A stretch of 64,000 nucleotides of DNA from Paragyromitra xinjiangensis (GCA_038503065.1 JBCAMK010000012.1:1240001-1304000), one strand, 5' to 3'. Positions 21,934 through 33,997 are shown, counted from the stretch's first letter. Numbers and translations are program-made. The notes: generated by a model not told the origin, from the letters alone.

Positions 21934-24900
21934 TGGGAGACTGTTTCCCAGGACATGAGAAACGATTACATGAATTACGGCTTTCTTTTTGGGTGTGAAA
22001 CAGGACAAAAAGTGGCATGGGAGCATTTCTGTTTTTCCACTTTTCTGCATCAATTAGTGCGCTTTCTATTTTATTAATCCCTAACGACCCAATTACGAGG
22101 CCATGATGGATCGAGAGGCCGGAAGGGAGAAAATATACACTTATCAGCAGGGGTTCTTTGGTATCTTTTCGGGTTGTTTGTTGTTTTCTTGGATTGATTT
22201 TATTGGTTATGTTTTCTGTGCGGGGTTTTTCGGTCTGGTGGGGTGTTTTCTTTCGTGTTCATGCTTTGGGTTGTTTATTTATTTTTGGCCGGCGCGATGC
22301 AGATACCACCTTTCTTTCGCAATCGGAGTCGACGCGTTGTGTTTTTTCGTTACCACTGCTGACAGCTACTTCTATTTGTCGTTTGACTACTACTCTACTT
22401 GACTTTACTAGGCTATAATTCCCTCTTCTTTTATTCTCTTTGGTATAAGGTACCGGTACTTAGGGATTCGGAATTCATTCGGGGCATTGTTGAAAGGATC
22501 AGCGGGTTTGTTTACAATTGAGATTCTGTATTGCGGGGAACGTGTTTGTTTTTTTTACGCGTGTGGATGGGTGGGTCATTTTTATTTTATGTACGTTTAT
22601 TCCTTACTTTTTCTTGACTTGCAGCTGGTGGCGGCCAGAACACACATACTGGCATTGTTTATTGTTATTATTTCGATCGTTTGGTGTTTTATTGGTTGGG
22701 AAATGGGTTTGGCTGGGGGGATTCTATTTCTTTCGAATTGATACTTTATTCTACCTACTGAATACTTATCTTGCACGACTTGTGATTGCTCCGTATCTAT
22801 CACCGGTTCCCTGCGTGAAGATCGTAGAATCTTTTTTTGCCCTTGTGTGTCGATTTTCCCCAACAGGAAGAGGGGCATGCAGCAGGCGCAGGTTCTTATC
22901 GGGTGATTTCTTACCGCGTATCATATATAGTCGCGTTCGCGTTGTCACGCGATTGATGCCGTCAATATTATGGAAGAAAACGCCGCCTTGTAAGACTTGG
23001 CGTACGGCTACCTATCGGCATCTAATCAGCGGGGATGGAGATGGTCGTATCGTAGTGGACTGTCGTTGAGATCGCATCGTCGGCCGCAGACTGTGTAACG
23101 TCCGCTCTTTACGATTATCGGCTAGCTATCCGATTAGTGTCCAAGGGCTAGATTTTACAACATCCCAGCCTACATTAGCAATTCCTGTCATCCATCAGCA
23201 AGAAGCTCATTTACAAGCTTCGAATGATGAGGATGAGACTAAGTCATGACTTCCCTCAAGATGCCTTCGCCACGTTCCGCAGCCGTCCCAAACGTCATAG
23301 GTATAGAACCAGACCGTAATACATGGAAGCAGCATAAGAAATAGCTCAAAGGTAACCAATATCTAGCCCCCACTGGGGGAAGAGATCTTACTGGAACGGT
23401 TTGGCTAGGGAGCCGCATTTCAATGTCTTGGCGCGTGGAAGGTGAAACGAAGGTAATGCAGGTGGTGCGTCTCTTCGGCTGTCAACACGCACTTGGGTAG
23501 TTTGAGACATCTGAGATCACATTTGATCGTGGAGGATTTGGAGGGTCTTTCCTGGAATGATATAGAGCTGGTGTTAGTAGAATGTGAAGAATGGATGGTT
23601 GATTAGTGGGGGTTGAAGAGTCTTACCGGTAGCTTTAGCGAGGGTGGCTGATCGTTATTGCATAACTAATAAGAAAGTGCTTATGACAGACTTTTGAGGT
23701 TAAAACTGAGGGCTGCTTATGCCCTTTCAGCTGGTATGGGTTGTGTCCTTAATGGTGGCCCTCAGTACGATGCACGGGATGTCTAGGAGCGTATTTCGGA
23801 AGAGTAATAAAAACTAATCCTTAAAATGGTCACTGTGAGCCGTTGCCGGACACCTTTTTTTGGAAAAAGGTTTCCATCTAGACTTAATGAATGCCAAGCG
23901 CTTCTCGTATCATAGACGGGTTCTTCCCTACTGGGAACCACTCGTTTTTTTTTTTTGATCTGGCTATCAATGACTAACGAGGTTCTACTGGATACTGAAA
24001 TAGGTAGCTACGTGTATGTCTATTCAGCGTCATGAGTAACAAACAAGGAAATATTGTGAGACAGCATGTAAGGCAGTCGGTCTATTAGACATTTTCTCAA
24101 CCCGGGAATTACAGTAAGGTACTAGTACTCCTATGACTTGATGAGATCATATCAATACCCTATTGGGAGATATCGATTTATGTGTAGTCAAAGCATGTGA
24201 TTAGCACATGCAGTAGCTTAGCATGGGTCTAGAGCGAAGAGAGAACCCTCCTCTCTCTAGGCTAACCTAATTCATTGGATTCGCTTTTTGATTAGACTCA
24301 CTAATTTATGGAGACCTCCCAGCCAATCCACCCCCTCCTGTCATCCCCGGATTTACCCTACTCCATAGTTCTACCGGAAGCATTGATACCTAGTCCAAGC
24401 CCCGCTCTTACACATGTCTTTTTATGGACCCCACCGAGAATAGTAGCCCTACTGGCTGGGACGGGTGGGTTCTCATGGATTTATCAATCAAGCCTTTCTC
24501 CGCGAAACAAATGGCGGCATGGCGCATGAATATATTAATCCTTTCTATTAATAATGTGTGTTTGCAACCACGGCTCTCTGTAGTTAAAAACGCCTTTTCT
24601 CCCGTAGATTCACGCTCACAAGAGCTGCGCATGCTTCGACAGCTACATGGCATCAAAAACTGGCCCTAGGCCTCGTTAGCCCTCGTGTTCTTCGATGATG
24701 ATCCACCACTTATACAAACGACTTTAGGAGTACGGCTTTCTACTGCAACACGCAAGGTTTTGATAAAGACTATCAATAGGAAAACCTCAAACTAATGTAG
24801 GTGGTCCTGGTATCTGTATCAGAATTTGTGGTGAGCCGAGACTTATATTTTGGTGTACTCGATCTAGTTTTCAAACTCAGAAGGCTACAGGAACCTATAG

Positions 24901-25507
24901 CCTAGCACCCTAAAATTACAGGGGGAGAGGTTCGGCTTGCTAGCTCGCCACTAAAAGCAACGGCAGATAAATGCTATCGACTCTATCCAATGGAGGACAC
25001 GCTACCAAATAGTGGAGGATCGTATTGGCCAACGTTGTACATCTTGAGGAAATATTTTCCGCCATCTTGGTCTCTATACTTTGATTTTTGTTGAGATATC
25101 ATTCTACTTCGCTTCCTAGCAGATGGAGTGATAAGGGGTGGTATTCGTTGCTTGGGTTGAAGGCTTGATATATCTGATACAGAGGAATGGAGATCTGGAA
25201 GGGGTTTAGAAAGGCGAGAGGGGCTGAAAGGGGAGAACGAATGGAAGAGGAGAGAGAGTTAGAATGGGGATACGGAGAAGTTGAGAGATAAAATGAGAAG
25301 GCAGAAGAGCATGTGTATGGTTGATTGGGAAAAGGAAAGGAAATAGATTGGGTGAAGGCAGGAATGATGTTGTGTGGAGTTGGTTGAGGAGTTGGTTTAT
25401 ATTTTGTTATGTTTTATTTTGGTTATTGTTATTTGTTATGTTTTGTTTGTTTTGTTTGTGTAATGTTTTTATCGTCATAACCCATAGGGTTGGATACGTA
25501 AATGAAT

Positions 25508-25553
<46 letters not shown>
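25508..25553. repeat. (ACT)n microsatellite, about 15 units
   Basis: This uninterrupted 46-base TAC/ACT trinucleotide run ends in CTCTACTGA. It lies about 830 bases upstream of the NLR gene model. Confidence 0.97.
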
Positions 25554-25554
<1 letters not shown>

Positions 25555-25612
25555 TACTGATACAAAAGAAAGAAACGAGGCAGAGGCAGAAAGCCTCTAT
25601 ATATACTGCCAT

Positions 25613-26093
25613 TTAGCCAATTAGGCGTCGTCCACCATATGCTTCTCCGGTTAGTACCTCTAGGCCCAAAGCAGTCTCCAGGTACGCTGGATAGGCGCCG
25701 AATAGTAGAAACAGGAATAGAAAAGAGGCTCCGTAGGCATAAGAAGCTCTACGAAGGTGGAAGAAAGAATAGAACCAATAAAGCCATATGCGGCACGAGA
25801 GGAAGCAAATATCCAACATGAGATGCGTGATGAGAGCGAGTGACAAGCTATGGACGAGGCTTGGCAAATTCAGAAGCTGAGCTGCCTCTAGGTTTTTGAT
25901 ATAGGCACAGCCTCATTAAGTGTGCTAGACGGGATGCATTGTGTACATAAGCAAGGCATTCGCTGGATGCCAACTGGCTCACGAAACACGCTCGGCATGC
26001 AGCGTAGGTATTCCAGGTATCCAATCTACTTGAACCGAGTGGCTCAAAGTTGCAGCTATGGCAGTACCCCGCTTCTTGGACCTGGGTGCTCAA
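25613..26093 (-). pseudogene. Possible decayed gene, unidentified
   Basis: On the minus strand, a frame from about 26093 has a paired-cysteine stretch (YCHSCNF, then YAACRACFVSQ) and runs to a stop at 25848. The protein-like text appears to continue in another frame with a hydrophobic segment (GFIGSILSSTFVELL). A frameshift or an unrecognised intron would be needed to join them. I do not recognise the family. The assignment as a gene is weak. Confidence 0.2.
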
Positions 26094-26379
26094 CCTGAGC
26101 GCTTTCTCTAATCAGTGTTTTGTGGACGGGTACACCTTTGTCTACCCTGCTAACTGAAGATCTGAATCAATAAAGCTCCTTATTAGTGTAATCAACATGG
26201 TACGTTTTAACTTAATCCAAACTAATTTTTTACCAGGACTGCAATTTCTAATCAAATATTAGCAATCGCAAGTACAAATAACGGCGTCTAAGTCCAGAAA
26301 CTTCCTCAAACCACTCGTAAATCCGGAGGGTGCTCGGATAGAGTTGGTCACCTCAACCCCCTCCTTTGAATTTTCATAG

Positions 26380-29276
26380 CTGATCTATATTCGGGGCAAA
26401 AGCGTTGTTGCTGTTCATGGTCTAAACGCTACAGATGACGAGCATGTTGCGTATTCGACCTGGACAGCTTCCAATGGTAAGATGTGGCTAAAGGACTTTC
26501 TTCCTACCCAGCTTCCATACGCACGCATCCTTCTTTTTGGATATAACTCGAATGTTGCTTTCGAGGCCTCAACTGCTGGGATCGAAGCACATGCTGGAAA
26601 CCTTTTGAATTGGTTGAAAATGAGACGTAAAGTGGGCTTGCTTATTTTCGTACCGCTCCGAGACAGGTGGCCAAACTAAAACTGGCCTAGGATTTGGTGC
26701 ATCGTCCAATTATTTTCATTTGCTATAGTCTCGGTGGAATTATTGTTAAGGAGGTACTGGTAAACTGAGCCAATTACATCTCGTGCTTTGGGCTAAATTT
26801 ATTATAGGCCCTAGTCCTCGCAAAACTCGATAATACATACTCATCCATCCGCAGCTCAAGGTATAAATTCTTGGTGTTCCTAGGCTTCACCATGTGGTGG
26901 AGTAGCTATGAAATCTACATGCGCTCTACCTTCAGCTGATATCTAAAAGCTATGGGATTGTCTTTTTTGGAACTTCCCATCAAGGAGGGTATTTCGAAAG
27001 CCTCGGAAATATCGCAGCATCCATTGCGTCACTTGCTCTTCAAAATCCGCGAAACGACCTTATAGAGACGCTTAGGAAAGAATCTCTATTAAACGAGCGG
27101 GGGTCCCAAAATTTTCGACACCAGCTTGAAGACTATAAGGTGATAACCTTTTATGAGACACTTGGTGTCGCGAATCTCGGGCTGGTAGGGCTGTTACTTC
27201 CCTATCTAACAATCAAAATAGCTGATTTAACCAACAGATCGTGGACCAAAAGTCGGCTAACCTTGGCCTCTCTGGGACGAGAGAAAAACAAATCGCTTTA
27301 GATTCTGATCATGTAAACCTGTGCAAATTTCAACACTGCGATGGCGAATATGAGATGGTAGTAGGCAACATACATGAACTGGTTGACCAAGCACTAGGGG
27401 GTGTATTGGCAGGTCCTCAAGTAGCTGGTAGGTCAGTCAGTACTGGCTGGGCAATAAATACTTAGGCTAAGAACTATATTCTACAGCACAGACCAGGATA
27501 TTCAAAGTACCCGACCTTCTTCACCGTCACTTTACTGGCCGAGTTGAGCAACTTCAGAAGCTCCACAACATGTTGGGGAAATTGCCTCAAGATTCGACCT
27601 CGAAACGTGTAGCTATATTTGGTATGCCTGGTGTTGGTAAAAGCCAGATCGCTCTTAAATTTGCGCATCAAAACAAAAACCTATACGCAAACGTCTTCTA
27701 CGTCCAAGCAACGGATCGGGAGAAAATCATCGGCGACTTTGAGATAATTCACGGCCTTCTCCATCTCAATTCCATCGAACAAAACCAAGGACGGAAAACT
27801 CGACACGTCATACAATGGCTGATAAATAACTCTGGCTGGCTTCTGTTGTTGGATGACGTCGTACACGTTGATGTCGTTCAAAGTTTCCTCCCTGCTAGTG
27901 GCACCGGTGCTATCATCTTTACCATGCGGAGCGAGTTAGCGGCGCAAGAACTCGGATTAGCAGGGAGACTTGAACTCTCACACATGAATGAAACCGAAGG
28001 AGTTAATTTGATAATGAAAGTCTCAGAGCTCACGAGCCCAACAGAAGAACAAGAAATTCTAGCTTTAGAGCTTCACAGAGAGCTCGGTGGCCTTCCATTG
28101 GCACTTGAGCAAGTCGTAACCTCTTCAAATCATAGACGGTGGTCGATGGAAAAGTCTCTTCAACAACTACAATCGGAGAAGATTAAGACCCTGGGGTGGG
28201 TGTCGGGAAATGGGGCAAAAGCAAATATTTATTCTGTATTCCATCTTGCCATCCAGAACATCAACCCTTCGGCTATCATGCTCCTCAAAATCCTCTCACA
28301 CCTAGACCATCAAAACGTACCCCCAGAACTTTTCGACAGGGGCCGGTCAGCACTTCTCAATTTTCTTGCGCACCCGAAATACCTTATAAAAATAAATAGT
28401 TCGGCAAAGCTGCTCAAATGTTTGTTTTCCGATATAGATGAGATCGAAAGGGCAATTTACGCCCTTCAAATGGCTGCTCTCGTTCGAAGGAGCGGAGAGG
28501 GGAATATCTGGATGCATGATCTATTTCGAGATCTAGGCAGCGATCTTATTAGCTCCTCAGAGAGGAAGTTTCTAGCAACTGCCATGGTCGTCTTTACCAG
28601 GGGTGCATTTACGAGCCCCTCGACTATTGAGATCTATATGTTATACGAGACGCTGACGCCGCATGCCATCAATGCTATTCGCCAGGCGCAACACCAAAAT
28701 GTGGAGTCACCGTTATTATATAGTGCTATAGGCCACCTAGGTATCACCTATTCGAACAGAGGGCGGTATGTAGATGCACAGGAGTGGTATTACCAAGCTC
28801 TAGAGGGGAAGGAGAAGGTACTAGGGAAGGAGCACCCTGATACTCTCGGGACGGTTCACAATATTGGCCTTAATTTCGGGAGCCGAGGAGAGTATGATAA
28901 GGCCCTTGAGTGGTATCACCGGGCTCTGGAGGGGACGGAAAAGGTACTAGGGAAGGAGCACCCTGATACTCTCAGGACGGTTCACAGTATTGGTGTTATT
29001 TTCGAGAGCCGAGGAGAATATGATAAGGCCCTTGAGTGGTATCACCGGGCTCTGGAGGGGATGGAAAAGGTACTAGGGAAGAAGCACCCTGATACTCTCG
29101 AGACGGTTCACAGTATTGGTACTGTCTTCGTGAACCGAGGAGAGTATGATAAGGCCCTTGAGTGGTATCACCGGGCTCTGGAAGGGAAGGAAAAGGTACT
29201 AGGGAAGGAGCACCCTGATACTCTTAAGATAGTTCGCGATATTACTGCTCTACTCCATGATCGAGGAGAGCAATAG
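26380..29276 (+). CDS. NLR-like protein: alpha/beta hydrolase, NB-ARC, TPR repeats (5' end uncertain)
   Basis: Exons are 26380-26631, 26691-26759, 26808-26860, 26950-27184, 27238-27427 and 27487-29276 (2589 nt, 862 aa as modelled). The hydrolase domain has the nucleophile elbow CYSLGG (Ser97) and a conserved late His (DSDHVNLCKF, His228). The NB-ARC domain has Walker A GMPGVGKS (about 312-319), Walker B LLLLDD (385-390) and GGLPLAL (about 467). The C-terminus has four 42-aa TPR units, three starting DKALEWYHRAL. This architecture is that of fungal NLR receptors in heterokaryon incompatibility and innate immunity. All exon phases agree, so the body looks intact. The first exon is unsettled: coding-like text continues upstream (GARIELVTSTP) but meets TAG 26377-26379. 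Either an intron ends there or the gene is truncated. The first listed intron has the weak donor GTGGGC. After the stop, decayed TPR text continues. Confidence 0.75.
28770..29276 (+). repeat. Tandem 126-bp TPR-coding repeats
   Basis: Four 126-bp units code for 42-aa TPRs. GATAAGGCCCTTGAGTGGTA recurs at 28896, 29022 and 29148, exactly 126 bases apart. By eye, units two and three differ at about 11 of 126 positions, mostly at the same few codons. The first unit (from about 28770) is more diverged. Such high internal identity implies recent unit exchange. Confidence 0.9.
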
Positions 29277-29400
29277 GGCTTTTGGGTGATACCGCCGGAC
29301 TCTGAATGAGCAGGAATTTTCCCTGGAGAATAAGCACTCTAATTCTTTAGGAATTGTCAATCTTATTGTAGAGTATATGTTAAACCGGGGCTTCTCGGGA
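29277..29400 (+). pseudogene. Eroded TPR repeat remains downstream of the NLR stop
   Basis: Directly after the NLR stop, text continues like further TPR units in shifting frames: residues like EQEFSLENKHSNSLGIVNLIVEY can be picked out. In-frame stops (for example at 29316-29318) interrupt it. It fits former repeat units cut off by a nonsense change or frameshift. It is not part of the current coding sequence. Confidence 0.45.
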
Positions 29401-30604
29401 AGCTGCCGTAATTCGTCAAAGACTCGGGAAATATTCCCGCCGAGCCGTTTAGTCTTTCTTCTTAGAAGTTTGTATCTAGCTACGCGGGTCGTAGGGTTAC
29501 CTTTATTTCGCTCTTTCTCTTTCTCTGGCCAGTTGTGTATATAGGAATTGAAGGAATGTATGCGAAACGAAGATTCCGGCCGCTGATATTATGAGCGTAA
29601 TGCATTTGCATACTAATTAGCGGCGAGTTTCTCCAAAGGTAGAGGTTGTAGGAAGAAAATATTATGACTTATGCTAGTTCTTTGGGGTTGGCTCGCAGCG
29701 TGATGTATTTAGTTGACTGGTAGTGTTTGGCGAAAGACATTTGGGTGCGCTTCTGCAAAAACTTCCTAGCAAGTTATATCTTTAAACATCTAACCCACAT
29801 TGTAGGCGGCAAGTTGGGGTGGCGGTATCATAAATCAGTAATCGAATAGAGGTGGTGGTGCAGGCTGTTCGGTATAAGAAACCCGAAGGCTGCTGAGCCG
29901 TTGGAGACTATTTCTTTTGTGATAAGTTAGGAATCAATCAGATGCGGTCACTGATGTGGCGGGCGAAGGGAGAGGGGGAAGTTTGACGGTAACTCTAACC
30001 TATCTCATGGGTCGTTTCTCAATGATGGTGCCCAGGTCTGCCGTTTCAGCTCCAAGCGAGCGCTGTCCTTATGGGGAAAATCTACCAGTTATGTCCTCTT
30101 TCTTTCTCACTGCAGGGTACACGTCAAAATCTCAAATTTTAGAGAAACTGGTAACTCCCCCATCTAATATCCCAACTAACCTGTCCACTCTGTCTCTGTC
30201 TACTCCCCCAGAAAGGCGCATCTGGCATAGAATGGTTAGTTTTTGTGATGGTACTAATTGGGTAAGAGATTGGACTGCGGAAAGGATAGGATATTGAGTC
30301 GCGAGATTGCGGTATCGCGAGAACTATACCTGATCTTAAGGAGATTTTCCTCACTAGTCCTAAATCTTGTCTATACCTATTTAGTTCTTACCTCAACGCA
30401 ATCTCGCGACACCGCAAACTACGGTATTAAAATGGCTGACACTCCTTCCTAATAAGCCTTCAATTTTATGGCCCTTACTCTAGAAATCTCTCGGCCGATA
30501 TTTCCCTTGCAATCCAATCATTTCCACCAAAGCCCGTAGATTCTAGATAAATCATCCCCGCTACTATCCTACACAAAAACCTCAAAAACTTTTCCACCCC
30601 ACAT
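29401..30604. other. Intergenic between NLR and POL5
   Basis: These are the converging 3' flanks of the NLR gene and POL5. They hold the MITE-like inverted repeat at 30298-30410. The frame at 29956-30297 has no domain-like features. Confidence 0.4.
30298..30410. mobile_element. 113-bp MITE-like inverted-repeat element
   Basis: The ends are inverted repeats: GTCGCGAGATTGCG at 30298-30311 is the exact reverse complement of 30397-30410. After eight mismatched bases on each side the symmetry resumes (AGAACTA at 30320-30326 against 30382-30388). This makes imperfect terminal repeats of about 29 bp. No open frame lies inside. I could not find a clear target-site duplication in the flanks. It could be a non-autonomous DNA transposon or a chance hairpin; the spaced second match favours the former. 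Confidence 0.4.
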
Positions 30605-33600
30605 CTACTTTCCCTCATTCTGCAACCTCCGACTCGCCGTTCCCGCCCAATTCACCAAATCCGTAAACAACCCACTCTGCACTCTCCAGCTTCTATCCGT
30701 TAACCACATCGTCAAACTCCTTGCATAAACCCCAACCGCCCTCTCCACATCCTCCTCCTTCATACCTCCACCCGCAACGCACATCTTCACCACCACTAAA
30801 CTGGCCTGCGAGCACGCACTCTTATGCTTCTCCCTTCCCACCCCTCCATCCTTTGCCGCCTCTTTATGAACCTCCTCCAGAAGTCCCCACAGTTCCTCCT
30901 TCTCCTCATCACCAAGCACAACATCACCCTCCTTCCCACGTAGAGAGTTAGCATAGTTCCTCACCACGCTCGCCGCGCGGTCCGCAACAGCCTTATTCCC
31001 AGTGATGCGCGCACACTTAAGCAACGGGAGGAGCATCTTCGTAGATAAAGCAACCTCTTCTCGAGCACGCGAGGACTTGGCAAAAATATCGAGGAGATCC
31101 AGAACACGGTTTTTGAAATTGGTAATGGTCTCTTTGGCATGTTTAGATTCCTGCTTTTTAGATTTTTGGGCGGCCGCGGAGCGCTGTTTGAAGATGTTGG
31201 CGAGCTGTTCGTCGAGAGCGAGCATTGCGTCGTCATCCATGTCTGAATCGTCGTCGTCTTCCGTCGCTTTATGAGCTCCAAGAGCCTCCGAGAGGGCGGC
31301 TTCGAGTTTTGCAGCTTCGGATTCATCTTGTCCTTCTTCGTCGTCATCGTCGTCTTCTGAGCCCGACTCTTCATCTTCTTCGTCATCGTCATCGTCAACT
31401 TCCATCTCCTCAGCATCAACAACCTCTACATCAGAATCCATCTCCTCATCCCCATCCTCCATATCCACGTCTTCCCCATCCTCGTCTTCATCTCTATCAA
31501 ACAGCTCTGCCTGTCCCCCCAAACTCTCCTTCGTCTCAAGCACTCCAAACATCGCCTCCAGTCCCCTCCCCGTGATACGGTCTACAAAGGAACTAAACAC
31601 CTGCGTCGCAAGTTTCCTCAACAACACACTCGGCTTCGACAAAAAGCTAAGCAAGATCTCAACCAGCACCTCACTAGCATCCACATCTTCATCAGAAGAT
31701 GAGGGTCTCGATTTGATAACCTTATCATAGCAAATCTGTAGCTCGTCAAGAACGCCAAGCGCGTCGGTTTCGCCGGCGTGCACTTGTAGGATGACGAGAG
31801 AGTAGAGAAGCTCGAAGGATGAGAGCTGAGGGGATGTGGAGGAGTTTTTCTTCGGGTGAGTACGCTTCTTACGGATGCGCTCGAGGGTCTTTAAGGCGCT
31901 TCGGAGCGTTTCTTCAATGATACCGTCGACCTCTACTGCGAGTTTGTAGCTGCTGTCTTTTTGTAGCGTAGAGATAGTCTTGACGGCTTTATAGGGCCAT
32001 GTCTCTACCCCTTCAACCGTAGCATCCTCTTTGATCGTGATAAGGTGACTTAAACAGCTCAAAAGCCTTGTCCTGAACATCCCCTGGCTTACCGCCGACA
32101 CTGGCGGGTTTGGGGATTTCCTCTTACTGACGACATCGAAATGACCGAACGTGGCGAACATCGTGATGACCTCGTTGAGCCAACTATCTGTCTTTGGACT
32201 CTTCCCATTCCTTACAACAGTGAGGATCAGATCCGCCGCCCACTGACGCCGTACCTCTGCCGTCTTCGCTACCTGTGCTTGATCCTCTTTCGTTTCGCCT
32301 GCTGTTATAGGGTTTCGGATGATGTTCTTCAGTACGCCTATGATTTCTACTAGTCCTTCTTCGTCCGCGAAACATAGCACTTTTTCAACTGTCTTGCTTT
32401 TCGTCTGCACGTCGAAGTTGGGTGTTCCGTTGTTGGATATTAGCTGCTCGACGATAACTGGGACAGTCCAGGGTGCAGTTTCAGCTTTTGTGAGGAGCGC
32501 GCGGGTGCATTTTGTGGCGACTTTGTTGAGGTAGCGGGAGGCATCAGAGAGCTGGTTGGTGAGGGAGCGGAGGAAGTTCTTGGTGAAGAGGGAGGAGAGG
32601 TGTGGACGGGAGGAAGGGTTGGTGATGTGGGAGAGCGCGTGGGTGAAGAAGAGAAAGCCGTGGAATTTGCGTTCATCGGAGGAAGAGGCGGAGAATAGGG
32701 ATTCTGAGGGGTGTTAGTATGTATGCGATATATAATGGTAATGGGTTGAGTAATAGGGATCAGGTGTGTGCCAATCATTAGTCCCGATTCCTTCATCTAG
32801 GTCGAAGGATCAGGGTGGAGTTGGCAATGTCATTGCTCTCCCACAAACCGAGTGTACTTCCGAATCATTGAGTCAATCACTGGATGACCCTATTGAAAGG
32901 ATTCCACAGTGATTGATCCGGAAGTAGGCAAAAGGCCGTGGTGCCAAAAGTACCCAAAGAATTTCAATATCACAAGGAAAGAGTGAAAAAACTCACCATC
33001 AACAACAACCTTCCATACATCTCTCCACTCTGCAATATCCCCCTTCCTCAACCCAGCCCACTTCCCCTCTTCATCAAAATACACCCCCAAAATAAACTCC
33101 CACACGAAATGCAACTTTGGATTCCAGCTCCCCTTCTGTTGAGCACTTCCCTCTTCCCCACCCGCCTCTTTCAAGACCTTCCCTAGACTCGCTAGATTCG
33201 ACGAATTCAGTGGTGAATCCTTAACCCATACATCACTCGGCGAAGCCACATCAGGATGATATGCCCGCAGTGTGAGCCAGATTGCAACTCCCTCACTCGA
33301 TTTCGTCAGCCCACTCTCTACCAACGCAGTATACGTCAACTCCGCTGCCTTCTTAGCAACTGCATTCGGCCATGACTGCGCAGAAGCGCAAATTGTCCAA
33401 GCGCAGCTCTCACGCAGCCATGGTTTCTTCTTCGAAAGCTCAAACAGGAGAGTAAGGATTTCTGCATACTGAGGCAGAGTTGTCTCGTCGGCAGTGGTGA
33501 TCCCGGATTGAATAAGTGATTGTAATCCGAACAGACGACCGAGATGGTAGTCTCGTTCCTCAGGACCAGTGGTATGACCTTGTGGTTGGGTATTGTTCTT

Positions 33601-33997
33601 AACGCTTGTAAGGATCTTCTCGAGGGAGATATCCCATTTGGTGGGATTTGTGCCGGATTGGAGGGCAGTTAGGAACTGGATGGGTCTCCTCGAAGCTATG
33701 TTAGCAATGTCGTTCCAATTTACACTCTGCAACTCAATTCCCACCCAACTTCCTTTTTTAGAGAAGATCAGAAAAACATACCTCTGTCAGTACCACTGCG
33801 AACCCTGGCCGTGCGGAATCTCGCCCAGATGCAAGACCTTTGGTAAGTCGGGAAAGGGCATAGTCGACGTCAGATTTAGTCTTGACTGTGCGTTCGCCTT
33901 CCAGCAGTGCGAGGAGCTCTGAGGCTAATTGATTCGCGGTAGCCAAACGAATAGTCTCGTCATTGTCGCCTAACGGCTTGTACAGGTTGAGCGACAT
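30605..33997 (-). CDS. POL5: DNA polymerase phi/MYBBP1A-like nucleolar protein POL5
   Basis: Exons on the minus strand are 33782-33997, 32997-33732 and 30605-32703 (3051 nt, 1016 aa; yeast Pol5 is about 1020). The protein is an essential nucleolar factor for rDNA transcription and ribosome assembly, not a working polymerase. It is an alpha-helical repeat protein. The N-terminus (ATANQLASELL, then YALSRLTKGLASGRDSARPGFAVVLTE) matches the family. A long Asp/Glu-rich stretch lies in the middle of exon 3 (coded at about 31200-31500), followed by the C-terminal helices. Intron 2 is unusually long for this window (293 nt, 32704-32996) but has GTGAGT and CAG borders, and its removal joins VVVDESLFSASSSDERK. 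The first intron could end six bases later (exon from 33726), which would drop Leu-Gln. Confidence 0.92.

Larger units (their letters stand above)
21934..26379. other. 4.4-kb gene-poor region between the forkhead and NLR genes
   Basis: The first kilobase is T/G-rich, gives only chance frames (22103-23069) and is likely 3' UTR and flank. The middle is AT-rich with no signal. The (ACT)n tract lies at 25508-25553. To its right, minus-strand frames at 25613-26093 have cysteine-rich, protein-like stretches but break across frames. The end (about 26270-26379) holds the upstream part of the NLR gene. Confidence 0.4.

Noticed and set aside
22087..23069. Hydrophobic plus-strand frames after the forkhead gene
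   Set aside because: The DNA is T/G-rich, so Phe/Leu/Val/Cys-rich frames arise by chance; there is no good ATG context and overlapping frames look alike.
31225..31575. Plus-strand Pro/His/Arg-rich frame
   Set aside because: It is the complement of the Asp/Glu-rich stretch of POL5.
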